A stretch of 64,000 nucleotides of DNA from a virus, in the IMG/VR virus record IMGVR_UViG_3300045886_000052, positions 1-64,000 of that record, one strand, 5' to 3'. The notes beneath the pieces are model-generated. The model made no database searches. It was not told the DNA's origin and saw only the letters and a list, made by a program, of their open reading frames with translations. Numbering within the stretch: the stretch's first letter is position 1; each line of letters begins with the position of its first letter. A program made the position numbers and the translations under genes. Below, in pieces: positions 39,184 through 47,309 of this stretch.

Positions 39184-39396
39184 ATGACCACAGCAACAGC
39201 CCCAGCGCCCTCGATCACCTGGGCCGAAGCCGGACCTGAGATAGAGCGGCGCCAAATAAATATCACGCACATTGACGACGACACCTGGTGCGCCGACTGC
39301 CCCGGCCCGGAGTGGAAAGTGCGGCGCGCGTTCGGCTCGTCGGCGCTGGAGGCGGTCGAGAAACTGTTGAGGGAGATAGGAGGCGAGAATGGTTGA
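39184..39396 (+). CDS. 70-residue hypothetical protein
   Basis: Starts MTTATAPAPSITWAEAGPE; a WCADCPGPEWKV Cys pair and a C-terminal helix. Overlaps the following small gene by 8 bases. Confidence 0.5.
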   Translation: MTTATAPAPSITWAEAGPEIERRQINITHIDDDTWCADCPGPEWKVRRAFGSSALEAVEKLLREIGGENG

Positions 39397-39559
39397 AGGC
39401 GACACCAAAACCGTCGACGGCATCACCGTCGACATTCACACGATAACCGAGGATCAGGTGTATTTCGCGCGGTATCGAGAGGAAGGGCGGGGTGAGGGCT
39501 GGCCGTTATATCGAATGAACCGCGCCGACTTTGAACGACTGTGGGAGGCGGAGACATAG
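39389..39559 (+). CDS. 56-residue hypothetical protein
   Basis: ATG with a good ribosome site (GATAGGAGGCGAG) overlapping the previous stop. Acidic, beta start (TVDGITVDIHTITEDQVYF) then helix. It fills the space between two other genes. Confidence 0.55.
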   Translation: MVEGDTKTVDGITVDIHTITEDQVYFARYREEGRGEGWPLYRMNRADFERLWEAET

Positions 39560-39560
39560 A

Positions 39561-39755
39561 GTGGGCTACAGCAAGCGTGACATGGAAAGAATCCGCCTTG
39601 GCGTTTGCCTGGACTGCGGCGAGCGTGAGGCGTGGAAGTATAGGCGCTGCGTGCAATGCCGCTCGCGCACGCCGTTTCAGCGCACGCAGCGGAGATTGGC
39701 ATTGCGGCGGGTGTCGTATGCGTTTTTGAAAGCACGGGGAGGCGTAAAAGCATGA
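39561..39755 (+). CDS. Basic zinc-ribbon protein
   Basis: 64 residues from a GTG (an internal ATG at 39582 is possible). CLDCGEREAWKYRRCVQC is a zinc ribbon, followed by an Arg-rich tail, so nucleic-acid binding is likely. Stop overlaps the next ATG. Confidence 0.55.
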   Translation: MGYSKRDMERIRLGVCLDCGEREAWKYRRCVQCRSRTPFQRTQRRLALRRVSYAFLKARGGVKA

Positions 39756-40060
39756 CGCGAGTATTTGAAGACTTCGGACAACAGGCGGTATTCGAGGCGC
39801 TTGTTAGCCGTGGAGCCCAGAAGCACGAAGCGCAGAGCGCGGCGAATAAAACGCCGAAGTGGGATTCCGCCGAATGGGAGTCCATTGAGAAACATATCGA
39901 GGACGCCGCGAAGCAAGTGCGCGTAGGGCTGGACGAGCGCCACACCAAGTTGCTGCGCAAACGCGAAGAACTGGAAAGCAAGATAACGACAATCGAGGAC
40001 GAGATCGGCGAGATCGAAGATCGCAAACTCGCCGAGCTTGAAGCGGAGGCGAAAATATGA
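39752..40060 (+). CDS. Coiled-coil protein
   Basis: 102 residues, a long charged helix in the C-terminal half (LLRKREELESKITTIEDEIG). ATG behind GGGAGGCG, coupled to the gene before it; its stop overlaps the RusA start. Confidence 0.55.
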   Translation: MTRVFEDFGQQAVFEALVSRGAQKHEAQSAANKTPKWDSAEWESIEKHIEDAAKQVRVGLDERHTKLLRKREELESKITTIEDEIGEIEDRKLAELEAEAKI

Positions 40061-40479
40061 CCGACCGTATCACCACAACCGAATACCGCAACCTGCGGCG
40101 CGCGTCCGAGTCGCGGCTTGAGTTCACTATCCCCGGCCTGCGCGTCGTCAGCGAAGCCAACCTGCGCGACTCATGGCCTGCGCGGTTCCGTCGCAAGAGA
40201 GCGCAGCAATTTGAGGTCCACGCCGAATGGAAGCGGAACGCGCGCGGCGTCAAGATTACTCTTCCCTGCGTCGTGCGATTGACTCGCATTGGCCCGCAGC
40301 GGCTCGATGACGACAACCTCGGCTCTGCGTTCAAGGGGGTTAGGGATCAGATCGCCAAAGAGATAGGCGTCGATGACGGCAGCGACCGGATCAAGTTCGA
40401 GTATGCGCAGTTGGCGGTGGGCAAAAGAATGTATGGGGTGCAGGTGCAAATTTATTGCGGGGAAACAAGCCAGTGCTAA
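40057..40479 (+). CDS. rusA: RusA-like Holliday junction resolvase
   Basis: 140 residues. RLDDDNLGSAFKGVRDQIAK followed by EIGVDDGSDRIKFEYA contains the conserved Asp residues of RusA endonucleases. It would resolve recombination or replication junctions produced by the Bet system. Overlaps neighbours at both ends. Confidence 0.85.
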   Translation: MTDRITTTEYRNLRRASESRLEFTIPGLRVVSEANLRDSWPARFRRKRAQQFEVHAEWKRNARGVKITLPCVVRLTRIGPQRLDDDNLGSAFKGVRDQIAKEIGVDDGSDRIKFEYAQLAVGKRMYGVQVQIYCGETSQC

Positions 40480-41459
40480 ATGCGCCATTTCCATATTTCG
40501 GAGGCAAGTCGCGCGCGGCTGAACTGATCTGGTCGCGATTCGGTAGAGTCGTCAATTACGTCGAGCCCTTCTTTGGTTCCGGCGCTGTCCTTCTTGGCCG
40601 TCCGCGTCCGTTCGCAGGCGTGGAGACGGTCAACGATATAGACGGGCTGCTTGCGAACTTCTGGCGGGCGTTACAGCGCGATCCTGAAGCGGTCGCATTC
40701 CACGCCGACAACCCGGTAAATGAAAACGACCTGCACGCGCGCCATATCCGGCTCGTCGAGAACCGCGAAACAACCTCGCGCAGGCTTGACGGCGACCCGG
40801 ATTACTTCGACGCCAAACTTGCGGGTTGGTGGGTTTGGGGTATTGCGTGCTGGATCGGCTCCGGCTGGTGCAGCGGCAGCGGCCCCTGGCGCGCAGTCGA
40901 AGACGCCGAAGGCTTTCGCCAGCTAGTCCACCTTGGCGATCAGGGACGGGGCGTGAACCGCCAGCTAGTCCACCTTGGCAATCAGGGCCAGGGCGTGAAC
41001 CGCAAGCGAGTCGAGTTGATCGAATATTTTTCAGAACTTGCCGACCGCCTGCGCGAAGTGCGCGTCTGCTGCGGCGATTGGCGGCGCGTCACCGGGCCGA
41101 GTGTGACGACGAAGCATGGCCTAACCGCAATGTTGCTCGACCCGCCATATGCTGACACCGCCGGGCGGCAGGCGGAACTCTACGCAAAAGATTGCCTGCG
41201 GATCGCGCACGAGGTTCGAGAGTGGGCGATTGCGAACGGCGACGACCCGCTTATGCGCATCGCGCTTTGCGGATACGAAGGCGAGCACGACATGCCCGGC
41301 AGTTGGGAATGCGCCGAATGGCATGCGCGCGGCGGCTATGATGGACAGAGCAAAGATAAATCCACAATCGGACAGAACCGAGCGAAAGAGCGGGTGTGGT
41401 TTTCGCCATATTGCATACAGGAAACGCTGCCGCTTTTTATGGAGGCAACCAATGGATGA
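40473..41459 (+). CDS. DNA adenine methyltransferase (D12/Dam type)
   Basis: 328 residues from a GTG behind GGGGAAAC. PYFGGKSRAAELIW and YVEPFFGSGAV (motif I) at the start, LLDPPYADTAG (motif IV) later: an alpha-class N6-adenine methyltransferase. In the middle a 42-bp tandem duplication encodes RQLVHLGDQGRGVN twice, a repeat type known from phage members of this family. Orphan enzyme. Confidence 0.85.
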   Translation: MLNAPFPYFGGKSRAAELIWSRFGRVVNYVEPFFGSGAVLLGRPRPFAGVETVNDIDGLLANFWRALQRDPEAVAFHADNPVNENDLHARHIRLVENRETTSRRLDGDPDYFDAKLAGWWVWGIACWIGSGWCSGSGPWRAVEDAEGFRQLVHLGDQGRGVNRQLVHLGNQGQGVNRKRVELIEYFSELADRLREVRVCCGDWRRVTGPSVTTKHGLTAMLLDPPYADTAGRQAELYAKDCLRIAHEVREWAIANGDDPLMRIALCGYEGEHDMPGSWECAEWHARGGYDGQSKDKSTIGQNRAKERVWFSPYCIQETLPLFMEATNG

Positions 41460-41688
41460 CGTAATTATTTTCCTATTCTTCCTTCTCGCCGTCGTCGTCG
41501 TCGTCTCGATGGTCGTCGCCGCCTACCGTGGCGGCAGGAAAGAGGGCTACGAAGAGGGCGTCGCGTTCGGGATCTTGTCCGAGCGGCTGCGGCGGCTCGA
41601 ACTGGAGCGCGAAGTGGAGGACAAAATGGTAAGGCGGGCGATGCGGGGCGAGGAAGACGAGTTTTCAGAGACGGAGATTGACGCCTGA
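41452..41688 (+). CDS. Single-pass membrane protein with cytoplasmic helix
   Basis: 78 residues: an N-terminal membrane helix (IIFLFFLLAVVVVVSMVVA), a Gly-rich hinge and a charged helix (ILSERLRRLELEREVEDK). ATG behind GGAGG and overlapping the methyltransferase stop. Confidence 0.6.
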   Translation: MDDVIIFLFFLLAVVVVVSMVVAAYRGGRKEGYEEGVAFGILSERLRRLELEREVEDKMVRRAMRGEEDEFSETEIDA

Positions 41689-41727
41689 TATGGCGCTTTG
41701 CAGTGTTGCGGATTATTGGAGGAGGTA

Positions 41728-42027
41728 ATGGGAAAGCATTGGAGGAGTCGAGGCATTGATGACGCATCGGAGTGGCTCTACAAGAATCTTTTGGAGAGAC
41801 AGGGCGGCGCATGTATCTGCGGAAAACCCGCGATGCCGGACGGGGAGACGCTGGTGCTTGATCACAGTCACCGAACAGGAAAGGCGCGCGCCGTGCTTTG
41901 CATTCCTTGCAATCTAAATTTAGGGCGCATTGAACATGGTAAGACAAACGCAGTTTTTAACTCGGGATGGTCATATTTTGAAAAGCGCGAGGTAGACCCG
42001 GAGATAGTCGAGTCTCTGATTGACTAG
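41728..42027 (+). CDS. HNH endonuclease, phage EndoVII-like
   Basis: 99 residues from an ATG behind GGAGGAGGTA. CICGKP, LVLDHSHRTGKARAVLC and PCNLNLG give the Cys-pair/His-Asp core of recombination endonuclease VII-type HNH proteins. Compared with T4 endonuclease VII it is the minimal nuclease unit. It could debranch DNA or act in packaging. Confidence 0.8.
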   Translation: MGKHWRSRGIDDASEWLYKNLLERQGGACICGKPAMPDGETLVLDHSHRTGKARAVLCIPCNLNLGRIEHGKTNAVFNSGWSYFEKREVDPEIVESLID

Positions 42028-42137
42028 CCTCCGCCTCAATGCCCATTGCTGAGCCACAGAGGGCGCTGGCTGAACGAACGGCGTCTGGGGCGGGGGATGG
42101 TATGCCGAAATCGGCGGCGGGCTTCTATGGCGAAATT

Positions 42138-42791
42138 ATGACGAAAGGCAAACCGAGACTTTTAGACCTCTTTTGCGGCGCCGGTGGGTGTACTGCCGGA
42201 TACCAGCGCGCGGGGTTCTGGGTTCGCGGCGTGGATATAAAACCGCAGCCGAGATATTGCGGGGATGAGTTCGTGCAGGCTGACGCGCTGGAATATCTGC
42301 AAGGGCTGATTGATTCGGGAGAGGTTGAAGAGTTCGACGCGATACACGCGAGCCCGCCGTGTCAGGGCTACGCGGCAACAAAGGTGCTAAACCCAACAGA
42401 ACACCCGCTGCTTCTAGAAGACACGCGCCGGCTGTGCAATGAAAGCGGCAGGTTCTACGTGCTTGAAAACGTACCGGGCGCGCCGCTGCTGAATCCTGCG
42501 CGGCTGAACGGGCAACTCTTTGGCTTAATGGTGGACAGAGAACGCTGGTTTGAGTGTGGCGGCTTTGAAGTGCCATTCGTGCTTCTGCCATCACCACGTA
42601 AGGCCGTGAAAATGGGGCGGCAAGTGCGAGAGGGCGACGTTATACAAGTCGTCGGTAATTTTAGCGGCGTTGATTACGCGCGCCGGGCAATGGGTGTTGA
42701 TTGGATGGTTCGTAATGAACTCTCGCAAGCAATTCCCCCGGCCTACACCGAATTTATAGGCAAGCAACTGATTGAGGCAATAACGCGATGA
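42138..42791 (+). CDS. C5-cytosine DNA methyltransferase
   Basis: 217 residues: motif I LLDLFCGAGGCTAGY, catalytic PC in SPPCQGYAATK, ENV in VLENVPGAP. It is short for the family, with a compact target-recognition region, as in phage orphan enzymes. The start at 42138 gives the usual N-terminus; upstream ATGs at 42102 and 42039 are possible. No restriction partner adjacent. Confidence 0.85.
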   Translation: MTKGKPRLLDLFCGAGGCTAGYQRAGFWVRGVDIKPQPRYCGDEFVQADALEYLQGLIDSGEVEEFDAIHASPPCQGYAATKVLNPTEHPLLLEDTRRLCNESGRFYVLENVPGAPLLNPARLNGQLFGLMVDRERWFECGGFEVPFVLLPSPRKAVKMGRQVREGDVIQVVGNFSGVDYARRAMGVDWMVRNELSQAIPPAYTEFIGKQLIEAITR

Positions 42792-43150
42792 ACGACGCGA
42801 AACCCAAAACCATATTCGACGAGCGCGATCAGCTGCAACGCGACAACGAGCGGCTGCTCACAGCATTCGAGAACAAGACGCTTGAATGCGTCGGATTGCG
42901 CAACCAGCTCGAAGCCGCGCGCAAAGAGATAGCCAACCTGGAAGCGCAGCGGAATATCTGTCTTGCCGTGGCTAACAGCGCCGAAGCCGCGCGCAAGGTA
43001 GCGGACGCGGCGGTGGCGTATTTCGAATTTTTTGGCATTCGGAAACATGTAAGACTTGGCGGCGTGCTCGCAGACGCCGTGCGCGAATACCGCAAACTGA
43101 AGGAGGCATCGAATGAGCAAGTCAAGAGAACCGAAGCTAACGCCGATTGA
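42788..43150 (+). CDS. Coiled-coil protein with EAARKVADAAVAY motif (copy 1)
   Basis: 120 residues, helical. The segment EAARKVADAAVAYFEF is repeated in the next gene, and about 40 bp of DNA are nearly identical there. Coupled to the methyltransferase (ATGA). Confidence 0.5.
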   Translation: MNDAKPKTIFDERDQLQRDNERLLTAFENKTLECVGLRNQLEAARKEIANLEAQRNICLAVANSAEAARKVADAAVAYFEFFGIRKHVRLGGVLADAVREYRKLKEASNEQVKRTEANAD

Positions 43151-43433
43151 ACAGCAAGCGGAAGAGATAGTTCGCTCGATGGTTCCGCAAAGCTGGAACG
43201 AGAGCATTGAGACTGTCGCCAATCTTCTGCGCGAACACGAAGCCGCGCGCAAGGTGGCGGACGCGGCGGTTGCGTATTGGGACGTTGACGACGGGACTGC
43301 CGAATGGGACGCGCTGGCATTCAACGCGCTTGAAACCGCCGTCCGCGAATACCGCGCGCTCACCGAACCGCCGCCGCTGGAGGCGCGCATCGAGGCGGCG
43401 ATCGAGAAGGCCGCGCCGGGATGGGGGGAGTGA
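43113..43433 (+). CDS. Helical protein with EAARKVADAAVAY motif (copy 2)
   Basis: 106 residues sharing EAARKVADAAVAYWDV and the AVREYRAL end with copy 1. Overlaps it by 38 bases. The pair looks like a partial tandem duplication. Function unknown. Confidence 0.5.
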   Translation: MSKSREPKLTPIEQQAEEIVRSMVPQSWNESIETVANLLREHEAARKVADAAVAYWDVDDGTAEWDALAFNALETAVREYRALTEPPPLEARIEAAIEKAAPGWGE

Positions 43434-43488
43434 GCAGCAAGGCGGCGACGGCGCCGTAATTATTAACCAAGCAACAAAGGAGACTTGA

Positions 43489-44100
43489 ATGCTTAAAACG
43501 GTTGAAGTGACTTTGGTCGGGAAAACCCCATTGCTACTAAGTTCTCCGGCGACAATGCTGATGGATACAGACGCAGAGCCGGCAGCGACGAAGAAGGCAA
43601 AGAAACTTACGCGCGAACAGGAAGCGGAATTGCGAGCCTATCGCAACGACAAGGGGCATTTAGTGTTCCCGCTGATGGGGATTCGCAAAAATCTGATTCT
43701 CGGCTGCGCCGGCTACAAACTGCCAAAGAAGCGAGAGGGTATCAGTTCATACCTGATGCACATTCGCCCAGTTTCAATCAACGGCTCAACAGAGGAATTC
43801 ACGCCGATCCTGAACGGCAAAGGCAAGCCGATCACCAACTACATTATTGACACGCGGCGGGCGGTCAATCGCAATTCAAAACCGCCGGCGGGGATCATTG
43901 TCCATAGGCCACGGGTTGACGAATGGCAGATCGTCGCGCGGTTCTTCTATGACCCGGAAGCGATCCCGGTTGATGACCCGGTTGCGGTGTTGATGCAGAT
44001 GTGGAGCAACGGCGGAAACCGCGTGGGCATTGGCAGTTTCAGGCCGCAGTGTCAGGGGTATTTCGGGTTATTCGACGTGAAAGAGATCATTGAAGTTTAG
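43489..44100 (+). CDS. Phage protein of the TPLL family (possibly RAMP-like)
   Basis: 203 residues behind AAAGGAGAC. Starts VEVTLVGKTPLLLSSP; later segments are HLVFPLMGIRKNLILGCAG and GGNRVGIGSFRPQCQGYFG. This layout (TPLL start, basic middle, Gly-rich IGSFRP end) belongs to a phage family without settled function; the Gly-rich end recalls single-domain RAMP/Cas7-like folds, which is only a guess. Confidence 0.45.
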   Translation: MLKTVEVTLVGKTPLLLSSPATMLMDTDAEPAATKKAKKLTREQEAELRAYRNDKGHLVFPLMGIRKNLILGCAGYKLPKKREGISSYLMHIRPVSINGSTEEFTPILNGKGKPITNYIIDTRRAVNRNSKPPAGIIVHRPRVDEWQIVARFFYDPEAIPVDDPVAVLMQMWSNGGNRVGIGSFRPQCQGYFGLFDVKEIIEV

Positions 44101-44162
44101 ATTCATCGCGTTGCTACGTGGCGCGAGGCCACGCCTCGCATCGCGGCGCTTCGCTCTGTGAT

Positions 44163-44223
44163 GCATAGCGCAATCTCAACAATTGCCGGTGAGGGCTTAT
44201 GGCCCGATCCGGGAGTCGTTGAG
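44163..44223 (+). ncRNA. Structured RNA element, tandem copy 1
   Basis: After GCATAGCGCAAT, CTCAAC...TTGCCGG (44175-44189) pairs with CCGGGAGTCGTTGAG (44209-44223), with an inner GGGC/GCCC stem. Conserved TGAG and AT bases flank the inner stem in both copies. Confidence 0.55.
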
Positions 44224-44285
44224 GCTCCGAACGCGGCGAGGCGGCGCAACGCGCGCCGAGGTTTTGCCTTGTGACGCGGAGCACA

Positions 44286-44350
44286 GCATAGAGCAATCTT
44301 CAACGATTGCCGGTGAGAAGTCGTCAGGCTTCAATCCGGGAGTTGTTGAA
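44286..44350 (+). ncRNA. Structured RNA element, tandem copy 2
   Basis: Same fold as copy 1: TTCAAC...TTGCCGG (44299-44313) pairs with CCGGGAGTTGTTGAA (44336-44350), with an inner GAAG/CTTC stem. Compared with copy 1 the C-G pair becomes T-A and the inner stem changes on both sides, keeping pairing. It ends 15 bases before the ATG at 44366. Confidence 0.6.
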
Positions 44351-44365
44351 ACAGAAAGGAGAATT

Positions 44366-45052
44366 ATGATCCAGGAAGTCGAAGTCGCAAACTTGATTTT
44401 AGATTACAACATTTATCCGCGAACCGCCGTTCAGGATGTCCACGTTAGATCGATGATCGAAGCGGGCGAGTCGGGCGTCACGTTTCCGCCTATTCTCGTT
44501 GATCACAAATCAATGCGAATCGTTGATGGTTTTCATCGCTACGCTCGCGCAATCAAGATCGGCCAGAAAACGATTCAAGCCGAATTGCGCACATTCAAGA
44601 ATGAGCAGGAAATCTTTGAGGCGGCCGTAGCGGCGAACGCCAACCACGGGAGACCCTACGCCCCTTTTGACCGGGCGCGGATTATTTCCATCGGCCTGCA
44701 ACTGAAAGTATCAAAGCAGAAACTTGCCGCCGCGCTCAGCATGCCGGTTAGCCGAGTGGAAGAAATCCGCCTCAGTTTCGCAAAGGTTGGCAGGGATGAT
44801 GAGCCGACAGAGCCGCTGAAGATGACGATTCGCAATCAGTTTCAGGGCAAGCGACTGACGCACGCACAGGCGCAGGCGCAGCGCAAGCTCGGCGGACAGC
44901 AGGCCACGTTCTACGCGAATCAACTCGTGATTCTGATCGAGAATGATCTATTGAACGTGAAGAACCCGAATATTCTGGCGACGATGCATAAACTGGCATC
45001 GTTGATTCTGGATCGAGTTCCGATGCCGGAGACAATGAAAGACGCGGCTTAA
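44366..45052 (+). CDS. ParB-like protein
   Basis: 228 residues behind AAAGGAG. IVDGFHRYARAI is the ParB/Srx DGxHR motif, followed by a helix-turn-helix region (SKQKLAAALSMPVSRVEEIR). Related to the N-terminal domain of the fusion at 35334-36497 but without a methyltransferase part. The mRNA leader holds two structured elements. Confidence 0.7.
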   Translation: MIQEVEVANLILDYNIYPRTAVQDVHVRSMIEAGESGVTFPPILVDHKSMRIVDGFHRYARAIKIGQKTIQAELRTFKNEQEIFEAAVAANANHGRPYAPFDRARIISIGLQLKVSKQKLAAALSMPVSRVEEIRLSFAKVGRDDEPTEPLKMTIRNQFQGKRLTHAQAQAQRKLGGQQATFYANQLVILIENDLLNVKNPNILATMHKLASLILDRVPMPETMKDAA

Positions 45053-45060
45053 AGGAGTGA

Positions 45061-45291
45061 ATGACCCCTTCGCGTGACCAACAACCCGACTTCATCCCCG
45101 TCCGTTGTCCGCACTGCAACGCGAAGTTATTCAGCGTCGCGCGGACCGCGTACAGTTTCGCCGTGCGCATCAAATGCCGGCGCTGCACGAGTCGCCGTCA
45201 CGTCCCGGTGTATCTACTACTTACTATTTCGCTTGAACCGCTGCTATCACCAGATATAGACTTGGTGACTGAAAATTCTGCGTGCGCATAA
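45061..45291 (+). CDS. Com-like zinc-finger protein
   Basis: 76 residues behind AAAGGAGTG. RCPHCNAKLF and VRIKCRRCTSRR (Cys16, Cys19, Cys39, Cys42) match the zinc domain of Com, the Mu protein that activates translation of the Mom DNA-modification gene. No Mom-like gene is recognised nearby. The C-terminal half is hydrophobic and atypical. Confidence 0.6.
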   Translation: MTPSRDQQPDFIPVRCPHCNAKLFSVARTAYSFAVRIKCRRCTSRRHVPVYLLLTISLEPLLSPDIDLVTENSACA

Positions 45292-45536
45292 TTCGCGCCT
45301 TCGACCGCTACGGATCGTTGGCGCTTTTTGTTTGTTATCCCCTAATTATGATTGATCTGCTCGGTTTAATTTGTTTGGTAATTTTGCAAGGGCTTCACGT
45401 TTATCGCGATCATATGAAATTCAAAGCTCACGCGAACGAGATCAAGGACTTGAAGCGCCGGCAGGATTGCTGCGATCAGGGGAAGGGCGATGGTGATCAA
45501 AACTGCATTCCTGCTTCGCGGGTGAAGCAAACATAA
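45282..45536 (+). CDS. Membrane protein, unknown
   Basis: 84 residues from a GTG; one or two hydrophobic segments (LIMIDLLGLICLVILQGLHV) followed by a charged tail. No ribosome site at the GTG; a start inside at 45349 is possible. May belong to the lysis-like cluster that follows. Confidence 0.45.
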   Translation: MRIIRAFDRYGSLALFVCYPLIMIDLLGLICLVILQGLHVYRDHMKFKAHANEIKDLKRRQDCCDQGKGDGDQNCIPASRVKQT

Positions 45537-45573
45537 ACCTATGGTTTTTCCCCTTCCCCCCGGAAAGGCGCCA

Positions 45574-45951
45574 ATGAGGGCATTAATGGCTCGAAACGGG
45601 AGCGGCACCGCGCCGTTCCTATTACACCTAAACATGGCTGAAGAGAGAGATTTTTGGCAGCAATTCAACCGACAAACCGCGACCCTCGCGCGAATAGACG
45701 AACGACAAACCACGATGTCGCGCGACATCACGCGGTTGCTCGACGCCGACGCCACGTTCCAGGCGCAGCGCGAAGCCGATCGCGAGTGGAAAAGAAAGAT
45801 CGAGGAACGATTACAAGCTATCGAAGCCTCCGGCATTACCGCATGGTCGTGGCGAAAACTCACGCAGGCTGTCGCGCTCATTTCCGCCGCCGCCGTCCTG
45901 CTTGCATTTATCTTTGAATTCGCTCGATGGTTTGCGGCGCACTGGAAGTAG
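45574..45951 (+). CDS. Coiled coil plus C-terminal membrane helix (XhlA-like)
   Basis: Up to 125 residues. The core (from MAEERDFWQQF) is a coiled coil ending KIEERLQAIEASG, then a membrane helix. This is the layout of XhlA-type holin-associated proteins. The start at 45574 has GGAAAGG; the one at 45634 matches the domain better. Likely a lysis accessory. Confidence 0.5.
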   Translation: MRALMARNGSGTAPFLLHLNMAEERDFWQQFNRQTATLARIDERQTTMSRDITRLLDADATFQAQREADREWKRKIEERLQAIEASGITAWSWRKLTQAVALISAAAVLLAFIFEFARWFAAHWK

Positions 45952-46073
45952 CGATGATCGAAATAGCGATCACTATTTTTGAACTTAACCGAATCGCCGA
46001 GGCGATTGAAAAACTGGCGTTGATCCAGTCCGCCGCGCGATTCACTTACACACTAACGTTTGGAGAGAACCTA

Positions 46074-46424
46074 ATGGCTGTATACAAAAGTGACAGGCCC
46101 GATTTTGATTTTATGGTCGCCATCGCCGCGACTGACAGCGAAGGCAACGTCATTGCCGACGCCCCGGTTCCCGCCGGCCATACGCTCAGCGTCATGAGCG
46201 ACAACCCGGCGGCTTTCAGCGTCACGCAGGACCCGCTCAATCCAAAGCTCGTTCATGCCCACGTCGGCGGCCCCAACTCGGACGGCACGCCGAGCCAGTC
46301 GAACGTCACGGCGAATCTGACCGACCCGGCCAACAACCTCGTGGCGACCGGCGCCGCGCAGGTCACGGTCACGGTCGGCGACCCGGCTTTGATAACCGCG
46401 ATCACGCTCAATCTGCCGGAGTAA
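46074..46424 (+). CDS. Ig-like-domain phage protein
   Basis: 116 residues from an ATG behind TGGAGAGAAC. The pattern RPDFDFMVAIAATDSEGNV, then ADAPVPAGHTLSVMSDNPAA, then HVGGPNSDGTPSQ belongs to an Ig-like (Big) phage domain family that often decorates virions. The frame is open back to 45954. Its position between membrane genes is unusual for a structural protein. Confidence 0.6.
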   Translation: MAVYKSDRPDFDFMVAIAATDSEGNVIADAPVPAGHTLSVMSDNPAAFSVTQDPLNPKLVHAHVGGPNSDGTPSQSNVTANLTDPANNLVATGAAQVTVTVGDPALITAITLNLPE

Positions 46425-46428
46425 CTGA

Positions 46429-46851
46429 ATGCAAATACTTAACTATCTGCGCGAGAACCGCGCGAAACTGATCCGCGCGTTCATAATCGCCGCCGGCGCG
46501 CTGCTGTTCGCCCTGCTGATCTGGTGCGCCGCCGAATACGTGGCGAGCGCGAGATCGGCAAGGAAAATAGCAGCGGCCGAAGCGGTCGAGCGCGAGGCCT
46601 CGGCAAGAGCTAAAAGCCTGGAAGCGGAAGCCAACGAACTCAAAGCCGCCAAGGAAGCGCTGGAGATCGAACTGCGCGAACTCGAAAGCCGCGCCGCCAA
46701 CGCTGAAGACGCGCTACGCAATGCGCGCGGGAAAGTCGTAACACTCAAGGAAGAATATGAAACCATTCGTTATAGGGATGTTCCTACTGATCCTGTGTCC
46801 GTCGTGGACATTTGCGGGAAACTTTCAGGACTTGGTTATTCCTGCGAATAA
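46429..46851 (+). CDS. Membrane-anchored coiled coil (i-spanin-like)
   Basis: 140 residues: N-terminal membrane helix at about 15-37 (IIAAGALLFALLIWCAAEYV) and a long coiled coil after it, the layout of inner-membrane spanins such as Rz. The next gene overlaps its 3' end in another frame, as in Rz/Rz1. Spanin function is inferred from architecture. Confidence 0.5.
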   Translation: MQILNYLRENRAKLIRAFIIAAGALLFALLIWCAAEYVASARSARKIAAAEAVEREASARAKSLEAEANELKAAKEALEIELRELESRAANAEDALRNARGKVVTLKEEYETIRYRDVPTDPVSVVDICGKLSGLGYSCE

Positions 46852-47212
46852 AGCGCCGACCTGCGAAGGGCTCGCGCGAGCCTGCAACGCAGCCGCCGAT
46901 GAACTGATCGCGGCGCGCAAGCTGATCGTCGGCTACGAAAATGAGATCGTCGCTCACGACGCCAGGATCGAGATCGCGCGCAAGGAAATCGCAACGCTGA
47001 AGTCTATCGGTGCGCTCGAAGCGGAACGCGCCGCGAAACTCGAAGCCGTAATCGCCGCCGAGCGTGAGGCGAAAGAAGCTCTGCGCGCGAAGATCGATCT
47101 GCAGGAAAAGCGGATTGCCAAACTTGAAAAGAGCGCCGGACGCTGGCGCAGGTTCGCGCTGATTACGGGCGTCGCGGCGGGCGTCGCGATCCTCGTTGGC
47201 GCAAGGAAGTGA
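46757..47212 (+). CDS. Exported coiled-coil protein (spanin partner-like)
   Basis: 151 residues: a signal-peptide-like start (MKPFVIGMFLLILCPSWTFA), a coiled coil and a C-terminal membrane helix. It overlaps the preceding gene by 95 bases. Unlike Rz1, it has no proper lipobox and has a C-terminal anchor. Role unproven. Confidence 0.45.
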   Translation: MKPFVIGMFLLILCPSWTFAGNFQDLVIPANKAPTCEGLARACNAAADELIAARKLIVGYENEIVAHDARIEIARKEIATLKSIGALEAERAAKLEAVIAAEREAKEALRAKIDLQEKRIAKLEKSAGRWRRFALITGVAAGVAILVGARK

Positions 47213-47309
47213 GCGATCGGACAGACGCTCATTCGTGGGTAGGGGAGTGAGGAATTCGGGGCAACTTTCAAACGTCCTTATCCGCCCCACGTAACAACAA
47301 AGGAAAACC

